A DNA stretch of 64,000 bases from G963701675 sp963701675 (GTDB taxonomy: Bacteria; Planctomycetota; Planctomycetia; Gemmatales; Gemmataceae), in the NCBI GenBank assembly GCA_963701675.1, contig OY969623.1, positions 2,046,001 to 2,110,000 of the forward strand, given 5' to 3'. The notes beneath the pieces are model-generated. The model was not told the origin of the DNA and did not search any database. It was given only the letters and a program-made list of their open reading frames with translations. Of this stretch, positions 53,201 through 61,568 are shown in pieces. Each line of letters begins with the position of its first letter. Within the stretch, counting starts at the first letter, position 1. The translations under genes were made by a program, and so were the position numbers.

Positions 53201-56200
53201 AGCACGACGTTGCCACCATTGCTGTCGGCGGCGAAGATGCCTGGGGCCGTAGAAGTGGCGATGACGTTCGTCGCGTCGAGAACAACGTTGCCATTCGCGA
53301 CGACACCTAGCACGGAGGCAGTGATAATACCAATGCCGCCCTGCAAGATCGCTCCGCCCGAAGTAAGTCTTACAATTCCGACGCCGGCATTCGTCTCGGA
53401 TTGCAGCGTAAGCACACCCGTTTGATTTCGCAGAGTGATGTTGCTCATCACCGTTGTCACGCCCGTGGCGCCTTGAAAACAGGCATTGGCTGAGACGTCG
53501 CCGACAACAAAGCCGGGGCCGTTCAAGAACCGAATAAAACCTCCGGATACGAGGGTGGTTGTCTCGGCCGCGAATTCGGCGCTGATTTGATTCGCCACCG
53601 TATGCAGATCGATGGGGCCAACGGCGTTGACTCCCAGGTCCCCGGCCGTGATGACACCCGTGGCCGATTGAGTCACCGAGCCCCCGACCTGCAGGCGTAC
53701 CGTACTGCCGCCGGCGTTGATCGGAAAATTAATGATCAAACTGCCGCCGGTGCAAATCGTGACGTCGGCGCCCCCGGATACGATGCCTGTGCCGTCCAAC
53801 AACGATGCAATGGTTAGGTCAATCGAGTTTACGAAGGTGAACGGGGAGCCAAAAGTAGTTCCCGAAAGAAAGTTCACTGCGTTCCCTGGATCGTTGAGGG
53901 TCACACCGATCGTACTCTGAACCACCAAGTTCTGGACGGTCAACGAACTGCCCGGCGTCTGCGTGATGGTCCCGATGTTTCGGAGAGTGAGACTTGACCA
54001 CCCTGCCGGATCGTCGATATCGCCCGTTATCTGAATGCCGCCAAAGATTGACATCGTGCCGATTCGAAGCACGCCTGCAGTGATTTGGTTGAGGTCGCTC
54101 TGCAATAAGCCGAGCGAAGTCCCGGGCTTGGTTCCGAGCGTGATCGGCCGTGACGCTGTAGTCGGTTGAAGGTTGACCGCCGCGGTCCCCGCAAAAACGG
54201 GTCCGGTCAGGGTCAGGTTGTTGGCACTAAGCGTCACGTTATCGTTAACCGTGGAGATCCCGTTGGTGAGATTCACCGTGCCCACTATGAGTGCGTCACC
54301 TTCGACATAGGTTAACTCGCCATCAATATCCGCGGCCAACGTGCCCACGTCGTTTCCGGGTTGATCGAGACTGAACGTGCCCGTGCCGAGTAAGAGTAAT
54401 TCGTCCGCGAAGATGGCGCCGCCGGTCTGATCAACCCCTGAAGCATCCAACACCAAGGTCCCGAATCCCACATCGACGTCCGCAGCTATCGTCAGAAGCC
54501 CACTGACGGTCAGCGTAACGTCATCGTTAATCGTGATGATGCCGTTCGTGAGATTGACGACGCCGACCGTCAGTGTGTTTGGATCGATCAAGGTAAGCGT
54601 GCCGTCGATGTCGGCCGCCACGGTATTCACGTCGTTTCCGGATTGGGTCAAATCAAACGTTCCGGTCCCCAGGAGGAGGAGATCGTTCGCGGTGATGGGG
54701 CCTCCATTTTGATCCACCCCCGCTGCACTGAGCGTGACAGTGCCGCTGCCTGCCGAAATCGACTGAACAATGGTAAGGAGGCCGCCGGCAGTGAGCGTGA
54801 CAGCGCCGTTGACCGTGGAGATTCCGATGGCGCCGCCGACCGTACCGACGGTGAGCGCGTCCGTGTCCTGAAATGCCATTGATCCGTCGATGTCGGCAGC
54901 CAGGGTATCCACATCGTTGCCGGCCTGATTTAAATCGAACGTTCCGAAACCCAGGAAAAGCAGGTTTGCCCCAGTAACCGCCCCGCCCGTCTGGATCGCT
55001 GTGCCCGAAACTTCGAGTTCTATCGTAATGACGCCCGACGTGGTGTTGGCCGTGATGTCACCGGCAAGCGTCATCGCCGCGTCGGCGTCATTGTCGACGA
55101 ACCCAGCGATGAAAGTGACCGCACCGTTCGTCGCCTGAACGATGGAGTTGACGTTGGTAATGATTCGATCGCCCGCTTGAAAGACGACGTCACCGTTGAT
55201 CGATTGAACCGTAACCGTCGCGTTCACGGTAATGTTGTCAACATTGGGCGTCGGAATGGGATTCTCGTTCGCCGTCACGGTCAGCGTGTTGAGGCTGGAG
55301 GTATCAATCACAAACGTGATCGGACTATTTGCGGTCAGGACCGTCACGCCGCCGTCATTGGTCGCGACAGTCAATGTGTCGGCGGACGCAATGTTGAGCG
55401 CACCAGTGTTGTTGATGCGGACCGCATTGGTTGTAGTGTTCGAATAAGCGAGGTTGGTGACTGATGTAGTCAGGGCAGCGGCGGCGCCGATGCCATTGGC
55501 CGCTTGCAACGCCAGATTGGCAACAGTCAGCGATCCGCCGGCCGCTTGCGTAACGGCGTTCCCGGTTATCAGCGAAAGCGTGTTCGGCGAGACGGTCATC
55601 GCGGCAGTAACATCGATGCTCCCGGCACCGCTGTTTCCGACGCGCAGGATCGAGGCCGTTACACGATCGAGTTCGGCATCCGTCAATGCCAGCGTCCCAG
55701 CCACATCCGTGCCCAAGGTAATCGGTCGGGTTGCCGTGAGAGGTTGGAGGCGGACGATGCCGATCCCGGCATTCACGGCGAAGTTGATCGCCATTTGATC
55801 GGCCGTCAATGTGATATCGCCGCCGTTGGTAACGATCCCCGTGCCGTCAAACAACGAGGCGACGGTTAGCACAATCGAATTCGCGAAGTTAAACACAGCG
55901 CCGGCCGTAGTCCCCGAGAGGAAGGTAACGGCATTTCCCGCATTGGTGAGGAGGACCCCGGCGGCGCCTTGAACCGTCAAGTTCTGGATCGTCAAAGTCT
56001 CGCCCGCGATTTGTGTCACCGTGCCGGTGTTTCGCAGGGTGAGGCTCGTCCACGTCGCGGGATCGTCGATGTCGGCCGTCACCTGAATGCCGCCGGTGCT
56101 TGTCGGCGCGCCAACACGGAGCACGCCGGCGGTGATCTGATTGAGATCGGTCTGCAACAGGCCAAGGGATGTGCCGGGTTTTGTCCCGAGCGTAATGGGG

Positions 56201-57279
56201 CGTGAGACCGTGGCGGGTTGCAGGTTTACCAGCGCGGTGCCCGCGAACACGGTTCCGGTGAACGTCATGTTGTCGGACACCAGCGTTACATCGCCGCCTA
56301 CTGTTGTAGTTGCGCCGACCATTGTCAGTGTGCCGGCCAGGCAAGTCAGTTCAATGTCGCCGCCGCCGCCGCCGGTCGTGGTGACGGTGGAGCTGGCGCT
56401 ATTGGTCTCCGTGATGAAGACGCCGTTGAAGCCGGCGCTCGCCGTAACAGTTCCCGCGGTCGTCCGAATCGGCGAAATCGCAGTCCCTACGCTCGTAACT
56501 GATGCGGCTGTGGGCGTCGTGAGCGTCACCGTTCCGGCGCCGACGTCCAACGTGCCGCCGGTGCGCGTAATGGCGCCGCCCGTGGTATTACCGCCGGTAG
56601 CGGTCGTGATGGCAATCGTGCCGCCTGAATCGGTGGTGATATTGGCGCCGAGACTGACGCCGCCGGAACCGCCGCCTGCGGTGTTCACGTTCGCGGCAAC
56701 CGCCGCCGCCGTGGCGTTCGTCGTCGTGATGCTTCCGTTCGCGTTCTGTGTGAAGCCTTGGTTTCCCGCGCCGTCGGTGTTCACGTTCAAGGTAACGGTG
56801 CCGCTGCCGGCGTTGATGGGCCGATTCAGTACCAACCGGTTTCGCGCGTTGATAACAATGTCCAGCGAGTCGCCGCCCGGAGTTCCGTCGACAACATCCG
56901 AGCCAATCGTGATGTCGCCATTGTTACTGGAAGCATCCGCGGTGATTTGAAAGGCCTGGCCGGTTCCGATTCCATCGAAGTCAAGGATCCCGGCACTCCA
57001 GGTAATGTCGCCGTTCTCCGTCCCGGTGTTGCCGTTGCTTATGACGATGTTGAAGTCGCCATTCAATGCGGTCAGCAGGTCGGCGACATTAATGTTGGCG
57101 CCGGCGTTGTTAGCCGTGAAGTTTCCGTTCACCACCGTCACGTTCGCCGTGGCGGCGGCGGAAATGGAGAGGTCCCAGGCCAAGAGCGTCCGGTCTTCCA
57201 AATGTTCAAGTGCCGGGAAGCACCGCAGGCGTGACGTTCTCTTTATTGGAGTGGATGCTTGACGGTAACTTGGCCGCAT
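50239..57279 (-). CDS. Giant secreted surface protein with filamentous body and FG-GAP C terminus
   Basis: 2346 residues. The N terminus (FPALEHLEDRTLLAWDLSIS) is a textbook planctomycete export/anchor signature. Residues 40-1500 are T/N/G-rich, with repeats like GTVTLTTPTAASV, NVTLSANNLTLTGPVFAGTA, VNLQPTTASRPITLGTKPG, LDQPGNDVGTLAADIDGEL: a filamentous-haemagglutinin-like beta-helix. Then RTX-like stretches (NGGSGFDTLNV, GGGDGNDTLYANMN) and, at the C terminus, FG-GAP/VCBS repeats (VAVGDVNQDTIPDLIVAMGSG, VAAGDANNDSVADIMTGPGFG). Probably a surface adhesin or matrix protein. GAGG precedes the ATG at 57279. Sequence is intact over 7 kb. Confidence 0.85.
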   Translation of the reverse strand: MRPSYRQASTPIKRTSRLRCFPALEHLEDRTLLAWDLSISAAATANVTVVNGNFTANNAGANINVADLLTALNGDFNIVISNGNTGTENGDITWSAGILDFDGIGTGQAFQITADASSNNGDITIGSDVVDGTPGGDSLDIVINARNRLVLNRPINAGSGTVTLNVNTDGAGNQGFTQNANGSITTTNATAAAVAANVNTAGGGSGGVSLGANITTDSGGTIAITTATGGNTTGGAITRTGGTLDVGAGTVTLTTPTAASVTSVGTAISPIRTTAGTVTASAGFNGVFITETNSASSTVTTTGGGGGDIELTCLAGTLTMVGATTTVGGDVTLVSDNMTFTGTVFAGTALVNLQPATVSRPITLGTKPGTSLGLLQTDLNQITAGVLRVGAPTSTGGIQVTADIDDPATWTSLTLRNTGTVTQIAGETLTIQNLTVQGAAGVLLTNAGNAVTFLSGTTAGAVFNFANSIVLTVASLFDGTGIVTNGGDITLTADQMAINFAVNAGIGIVRLQPLTATRPITLGTDVAGTLALTDAELDRVTASILRVGNSGAGSIDVTAAMTVSPNTLSLITGNAVTQAAGGSLTVANLALQAANGIGAAAALTTSVTNLAYSNTTTNAVRINNTGALNIASADTLTVATNDGGVTVLTANSPITFVIDTSSLNTLTVTANENPIPTPNVDNITVNATVTVQSINGDVVFQAGDRIITNVNSIVQATNGAVTFIAGFVDNDADAAMTLAGDITANTTSGVITIELEVSGTAIQTGGAVTGANLLFLGFGTFDLNQAGNDVDTLAADIDGSMAFQDTDALTVGTVGGAIGISTVNGAVTLTAGGLLTIVQSISAGSGTVTLSAAGVDQNGGPITANDLLLLGTGTFDLTQSGNDVNTVAADIDGTLTLIDPNTLTVGVVNLTNGIITINDDVTLTVSGLLTIAADVDVGFGTLVLDASGVDQTGGAIFADELLLLGTGTFSLDQPGNDVGTLAADIDGELTYVEGDALIVGTVNLTNGISTVNDNVTLSANNLTLTGPVFAGTAAVNLQPTTASRPITLGTKPGTSLGLLQSDLNQITAGVLRIGTMSIFGGIQITGDIDDPAGWSSLTLRNIGTITQTPGSSLTVQNLVVQSTIGVTLNDPGNAVNFLSGTTFGSPFTFVNSIDLTIASLLDGTGIVSGGADVTICTGGSLIINFPINAGGSTVRLQVGGSVTQSATGVITAGDLGVNAVGPIDLHTVANQISAEFAAETTTLVSGGFIRFLNGPGFVVGDVSANACFQGATGVTTVMSNITLRNQTGVLTLQSETNAGVGIVRLTSGGAILQGGIGIITASVLGVVANGNVVLDATNVIATSTAPGIFAADSNGGNVVLRDVANLSIGQVGGNPYFAMIEGVQTDGGNLTLNIGMSLYVNADILLGAGLAMLNFNQAVLPNMEAVFNDVRIIAGDARLVGSASGTDALSMFYAAGSTFNIDGNNNPGTTQGTVADSSGLILNGLDFEQIETFNGGSGFDTLNVAVTTAGFTTTLNGRGDSDTFNLGVPGTTLNNLLGPIVIDGGVFDPTDTNTLACGPNSLTLAVGNALNILDQDSADDIYALGAGTFTRNGGISVTFTRVETVNLNAEVGNNTVTITDTNDFTNTTVQVIGAGTNVVTVLATGAQTNTAIIGWTGDDTIDILSTGAGSITIASGGDRNNTFNVGNGSLSAVLGAICIDGGQNDTRGDTTLTVDLDCAPPKSNTVPIGQILSINDQSHGGDSTYYVNPDSVLRVGAGQIFFTNVGTLNVNTGVGNNSVNVITAPQRNTNVMAAGGGANSNNIYVGLSGASSNTTVTGGGGADTIVVANTQPNSVTIAKGQAGNDTLSMNATAAMTGVWLGGGDGNDTLYANMNAAGASSVVLLKGWTGNDVFNVTFNVSGNPGGVIEVDGGPGDDKLNFTNLDALPDPMLNPNPNVPGSGTVTSNGQLVLCYKSIERIPDAAFQVASFLLPTNDPKSGKPDFRIVVTGSKFIGTSEVFKLPFAPVIAQANITSPFGFSAPTVAVGDVNQDTIPDLIVAMGSGFAPLITVFDGGSIFRSGTAQLPARLAQFFAYDSAFPGGVFVAAGNVKGTSGEPHIITGAGRGGGPHAKVFEFVAGTYDDNKFPGGGVTTIRSFFAYDLSFTGGVRVAAGDVYPNGVDEIITGAGPGGTAMVNIFGGAVGSPLLRSFFAYSNFGGGIFVAAGDANNDSVADIMTGPGFGGGPHVKVFNGATINNPTPAVLVSFFAFPSPSVPPSGLFNGNSPSSAGVSGVAFGNTSVTNGTATVGLLVGSGLGQPAELRTFEIVNGTAVPEDDTFFVADPSLLFVPSFGPDVLLAGVNVAGVFI

Positions 57280-57309
57280 AGGGTGAACCTCTGATCGCAA
57301 GTGAATCAT

Positions 57310-57344
57310 CTTGGCGAGCGTCGCGGCGTAGGCGCGACGTGACG
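57310..57344 (+). repeat. 35-bp direct repeat, copy B
   Basis: Same orientation as 50201-50235 with one mismatch. Lies just outside the start of the giant gene. Confidence 0.8.
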
Positions 57345-57617
57345 GTACACTTACTTGAAAAACGCTTTAATTCGTACGGGTCATCATCATGATGTGCTGC
57401 GGCATGGGCAAGCAGCTGACTCATTACGACCCGGCCATTCTATTCAAATTCTCCATACTTCCGATGTAACCGCTTCCAATGGAACGCCTTGACACTTCAG
57501 CCGACCGCCTTATACTTCGCCGCACTCGCGATTAGCCGCACACCCGTACAGTGGTGGGACGTTCTGCCGAGGGGTTTCTCCGCGTTCGTGCGCGGAGCCG
57601 AGGGGGAAGGAGTTGCA

Positions 57618-60600
57618 GTGGCCTGGCACTGGCTGAAACGCCTGTTGGTCGGCACACTCCTCGTCGCCGTCAGCGCCACGGCATGGCGGCCCCTCGTTGC
57701 TTCCGAATCCATCCGTCTCACACGAAACATCGCCGGCGACTCGTCGCCGATTATCGTTGCCGCGGATCAGGTAACTACCTGGAATCGCGGGAACCAGCAC
57801 GTTTACCTATTGAAAGGCAACGTGCTCGCCGAACACGGCGTACTTCAGCTTCGAGCGCAATGCGCCGTTGCGTGGGTCGATCTCGAAAATCAACAACGGA
57901 CCGGGGTGCTACGCGTTGAATTGTTCGCCGAGGGCAACGTCAGGATAGAGGAAGGAACCAAGGTTCGTTCCGGACCGAGCGGCCTCGTCGAGCTCTTCAC
58001 CCGAGGCGAGTTCAAGCGGCAAATGCCGGCGGACCGGATCAAGGAAGAACCGTTAGCCCACGACGATTTCTATCGCCGCGCCGTTGCGCAGGTTGCCGCT
58101 ATTCGAGGTGCCTCGGCGCCGCCGAACGAAACCAACTTGAAGCACGCCGTGACGAAAACTCCCGTTGCAGACTCGCCCAACGTAACTCCGACGCAATGGC
58201 AAGCACCCAGTAACACCGATCCGCCGCCCGCCGGCGCCCCCAGTCCGCCACCGTATCCGGTCACACCGGAACAGGCAGCGCCGTCGTCCATCTTGCCGTC
58301 ACCGCAACCGATTGTGTCCGGGCCGACGTTGCCGCCGGCGCCCGCGCAACCGCCGGGACCGGAACGCATCTTGATGGTCGCCCCGCGCACATCGGCGGGA
58401 ATCCAGACCGACACCATCACTCGCAACGGTGAGCAGGCCCTTATAGTCACCGGCGGCATTATCTTGACCATTCGCGGCGCTGGCGGTGTTGCCGGCGCGG
58501 GACTCGTGGATATCGAGGCCGACCGTCTTGTGATCTGGGGCCGCGGTAATCTGCAACAGTTATTTACCGGCCTTCGTTCCGCGGAAGGCCAATCGACACG
58601 CGATGTGGAGTTCTATCTTGCCGGAGACGTGCAAATCCGCGAGCAGCGCGGGCCGGAGAACCGCACGCTTCGGGCCGCCGAAGTGTATTACGACGTCGGC
58701 CGAAACGTCGCCGTGGCCCGCAGCGCCAACCTGGAATTGAAACAACAAGGCATGCAGGACCCGATTTTCTTCAAAGCCGACGAAATCCTGAAATTGAACG
58801 CCGACCAATACCAGGGCTTCCGCGTCGAGATTTTTTCCAGCCGACTTCCTTCCGACCCCGGACTGAAGGTCTACGTCCAGGAAGCGACTCTCGACAACAT
58901 GATCGTGCCGAAGCGCTCCGTCTTCGGCGTTCCGTTCATCAATCGCGAAACCGGACAACCCGAAACAGAAGTGGAGCGCCTGATCCGGTCGTACAACGTT
59001 CTCCTCGAGGTCAATGACGTACCGGTGTTTTACGTGCCGTTCGTCCAAGGCGACGCCAGCGATCCGCTCGGTCCGCTCGAAGGGTTCAACATCGGGTATA
59101 ACCGCGTGTTCGGCGCCCAGTTCTTCACCACCTGGGACATGTATGATTTGATCGGTCTCAACCCGATTCCCGGTACGCGCTGGAAGTTGGAGCTCGACTA
59201 CCTTTCGGCACGTGGCCCGGCGGCCGGCACCATGTTCGACTATGCCGGCGCCGATTTGTTTGGGATTCCCGGCAAATACGTGGGACTTGTTCGGGCATAC
59301 GGCATTCACGACACCGGCACCGATATCCTGGGCGGCGGCCGCGGCGAGTTTGAACCCCACCCGGAGTGGCGTGGCCGGGCCCAATGGCGACACACGCATG
59401 AGCTGCCCGCTGATTTGACACTCCAGTTGCAAGTGGCGCCGCTCAGCGACAAGAACTTCCTGGAGCAGTACTTCAAAATCGAGTTTGATCGAGATATCAA
59501 CCAGGAAACATTCCTCTACTTGAAACAACAAAGAGATAACTGGGCCTGGACTCTGCTCACGGAAAAGCGGATTCGGAATTGGGTGACCGAAACCGAATGG
59601 CTGCCGCGAGCCGACGGGTTTTTGTATGGGCAGTCCTTCTTGGAATTGTTCAGTTACAACGTTCGCGGTGATGCGGGTTACGGACTTTTGAAACCGACAG
59701 CGATTCCGCCGCCCGCCTATCTACCGACCGATGTGGCAACCGACACGGGCCGATTCGATTTGTTCCAGGAGCTAAGCCTGCCGTTTACGCTGGGTCCGCT
59801 CCGTTTGGCGCCTTATGCCGTTCTCGATCTGGCGTACTACACGCACGACCTTACCGGCGGCGAAGCGGCGAGAGTTTACGGCGGCGGCGGTCTCCGCGGC
59901 AGCATTCCATTCTCGCGCCTTTATCCCGAGGTCTGCAGTGATCTATGGAACCTGAACGGTATCTTTCACAAGATCGTCCTGTCGGGAAACTACTACGTCG
60001 TTAATTCCGACACTCCCTACAGCGATTTGCCGCAACTCGATCGGCTGAACGACGACGCGACCGACCAGGCGCTCCGCGACATCAACCCGCTCTTGCCGGC
60101 GTTGAATCCCGGCAACGGGTTCTACTTGCAGAATTCTCCTTTGTACGACCCGCAACTCTATGCGATTCGACGCCTGCTCATGAGCCGGATCGACACGCTC
60201 GACGACGTTCAAGTGTTGCAGGCCGATGTGCGGCAGCGCTGGCAAACCAAGCGCGGCTATCCGGGCATGCAACACATCATCGACTGGATGACGTTGGACA
60301 TTTCCGGTTCGTACTTCCCGGATGATGAGCGTGACAACTTCGGTGAGCCGTTCGCCTTCTTGCAATACGATTGGTTGTGGAACATCGGGGACCGCACGGC
60401 CCTCGCCAGCACCGGGTGGATTGATCCCATCGACAGCACCGTATTCGGGCACGGCGCAAGGGTTTTCACCGTCGGGGCGTACTTTAATCGGCCCGACCGC
60501 ACGAATTTCTATCTTGGCTTCCGCACGATCCACCCGCTCGACAGCCAGGCCGTCACCGGTTCGGTCAATTACATCTTTAGTCCCAAGTACGCGCTGACGG

Positions 60601-60815
60601 GAAGTCTGGCGTACGACCTCGGCACCCGGGTGCAGACGAACTCGGTTCTGTTCACGCGCATGGGCTCGGATTTGCAAGTCAGCCTTGGATTCAATTACAA
60701 CTCGACTATTAACACGTTTGGATTGCTGTTTGAGATTGTGCCGAACCTGGTCCCGGAAAGCCGCCGCATTCCGGGGATGTCGCCTTTCGGCAAGAACACA
60801 TTGGGGCCTCAATGA
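57618..60815 (+). CDS. lptD: LptD-like LPS-assembly outer-membrane protein
   Basis: 1065 residues. Signal segment (RLLVGTLLVAVSATAWRPLV), then OstA/LptA-like strands: IIVAADQVTTWNRGNQHVYLLKGNVLAEHG and LRAAEVYYDVGRNVAVARSA. A Pro-rich linker (about residues 190-290, e.g. PPAGAPSPPPYPVTPEQAAP) interrupts them. The long C-terminal part (NVLLEVNDVPVFYVPFVQGD, GFNIGYNRVFGAQFF, then many alternating strands) is the barrel; the last strands read LQVSLGFNYNSTINTFGLLFEI. It would insert lipopolysaccharide-type lipid into the outer leaflet. The GTG start at 57618 has AAGGAG upstream; the frame is open upstream without coding character. Confidence 0.85.
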   Translation: MAWHWLKRLLVGTLLVAVSATAWRPLVASESIRLTRNIAGDSSPIIVAADQVTTWNRGNQHVYLLKGNVLAEHGVLQLRAQCAVAWVDLENQQRTGVLRVELFAEGNVRIEEGTKVRSGPSGLVELFTRGEFKRQMPADRIKEEPLAHDDFYRRAVAQVAAIRGASAPPNETNLKHAVTKTPVADSPNVTPTQWQAPSNTDPPPAGAPSPPPYPVTPEQAAPSSILPSPQPIVSGPTLPPAPAQPPGPERILMVAPRTSAGIQTDTITRNGEQALIVTGGIILTIRGAGGVAGAGLVDIEADRLVIWGRGNLQQLFTGLRSAEGQSTRDVEFYLAGDVQIREQRGPENRTLRAAEVYYDVGRNVAVARSANLELKQQGMQDPIFFKADEILKLNADQYQGFRVEIFSSRLPSDPGLKVYVQEATLDNMIVPKRSVFGVPFINRETGQPETEVERLIRSYNVLLEVNDVPVFYVPFVQGDASDPLGPLEGFNIGYNRVFGAQFFTTWDMYDLIGLNPIPGTRWKLELDYLSARGPAAGTMFDYAGADLFGIPGKYVGLVRAYGIHDTGTDILGGGRGEFEPHPEWRGRAQWRHTHELPADLTLQLQVAPLSDKNFLEQYFKIEFDRDINQETFLYLKQQRDNWAWTLLTEKRIRNWVTETEWLPRADGFLYGQSFLELFSYNVRGDAGYGLLKPTAIPPPAYLPTDVATDTGRFDLFQELSLPFTLGPLRLAPYAVLDLAYYTHDLTGGEAARVYGGGGLRGSIPFSRLYPEVCSDLWNLNGIFHKIVLSGNYYVVNSDTPYSDLPQLDRLNDDATDQALRDINPLLPALNPGNGFYLQNSPLYDPQLYAIRRLLMSRIDTLDDVQVLQADVRQRWQTKRGYPGMQHIIDWMTLDISGSYFPDDERDNFGEPFAFLQYDWLWNIGDRTALASTGWIDPIDSTVFGHGARVFTVGAYFNRPDRTNFYLGFRTIHPLDSQAVTGSVNYIFSPKYALTGSLAYDLGTRVQTNSVLFTRMGSDLQVSLGFNYNSTINTFGLLFEIVPNLVPESRRIPGMSPFGKNTLGPQ

Positions 60816-60888
60816 TTGGGGTCGACCAGAACCGGCGCGTGGGGTAAGCTCCACCTCCGCAATTCCCCGTCCCACGGGTGAGCAAAAA

Positions 60889-61314
60889 ATGAGTGTAGTT
60901 TCGGTCCCGCCGACACCGCCCTGTGACCGGGACGATTGGACGCGAAACGGCAACGCAACGGAGCCTCGCATCGATGGCAATGCCTTTCGAGGCCTGAAAC
61001 GCGGCGTCCGCGGGTTTTCGCGTTTCTCGGCGTTCATCTTTTTTGCGTCGGTTGTGATCGCCGCCGCCGCCGTACTTCGTTGCGACTTGACGGAATGGTG
61101 CATTCTCATCGGTGCCATCGGACTGGTCCTTACCACCGAACTAGGTCACGGCGCCATTCAGTCCCTCGCTCGAACGCTCGATGCCTCTAACCGAGTCCAC
61201 GTCAGCACGGCGCTGGACATGGCATCGGCGGCCGGGTTGGTAGCCACCGCGACGGCGATCCTTGTGGCCACAGCGATTTTCCTTAAGCACCTCAACGTCC
61301 TCACGGACAACTAA
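60889..61314 (+). CDS. DgkA-like diacylglycerol kinase family membrane protein
   Basis: 141 residues. Three TM helices: FSAFIFFASVVIAAAAVL, CILIGAIGLVLTTELGHGAI and AAGLVATATAILVATAIFL. Between them ELGHGAIQSLARTLDASNR..STALDMASAAGL matches the DgkA active-site region ('ELLNSAIExxVD...ELSKxAKDxGSAA'). Some key positions differ (ELGHGAI for ELLNTAIE), so kinase activity on a lipid or undecaprenol is not certain. It lies 74 nt after lptD on the same strand and may share envelope-lipid biology. Confidence 0.75.
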   Translation: MSVVSVPPTPPCDRDDWTRNGNATEPRIDGNAFRGLKRGVRGFSRFSAFIFFASVVIAAAAVLRCDLTEWCILIGAIGLVLTTELGHGAIQSLARTLDASNRVHVSTALDMASAAGLVATATAILVATAIFLKHLNVLTDN

Positions 61315-61324
61315 ATCCCGGGCT

Positions 61325-61440
61325 TGTCTCAGTTTGGGTGGCACGCCCGGAGTCTTCGACGGGCGTGGGTCTAGATGCTTGCAATCACGCCCTTCGAGGA
61401 CTCAGGGCGTGCCACCCCAGCATTGGCTCAAACTGAGACA
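61325..61440. repeat. Palindromic MITE-like element (TGTCTCAGTTTG ends)
   Basis: 116 bp with terminal inverted repeats TGTCTCAGTTT / AAACTGAGACA and inner inverted arms GGGTGGCACGCCC / GGGCGTGCCACCC and ACGGGCGTG / CACGCCC. One arm carries a 13-base insertion relative to the other. No coding capacity. Lies between the DgkA-like and peptidase genes. Confidence 0.75.
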
Positions 61441-61568
61441 CTATCAAATCCCGACCTACGCCTTGGTACGGCTCGCGTCTCCCCATACACTTTCCGCACA
61501 GTATCTGCTCTCGTGAACACCGGCATTTCGTAATTCACAGGCGGAATACTCGCACCCGGAGTACGCAC

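Noticed and set aside
50243..57262. Many open frames of 60-390 codons on the plus strand opposite the giant gene
   Set aside because: They mirror the Gly/Thr/Asn-rich repeats of the minus-strand gene, have biased V/A/P/R composition and no motifs.
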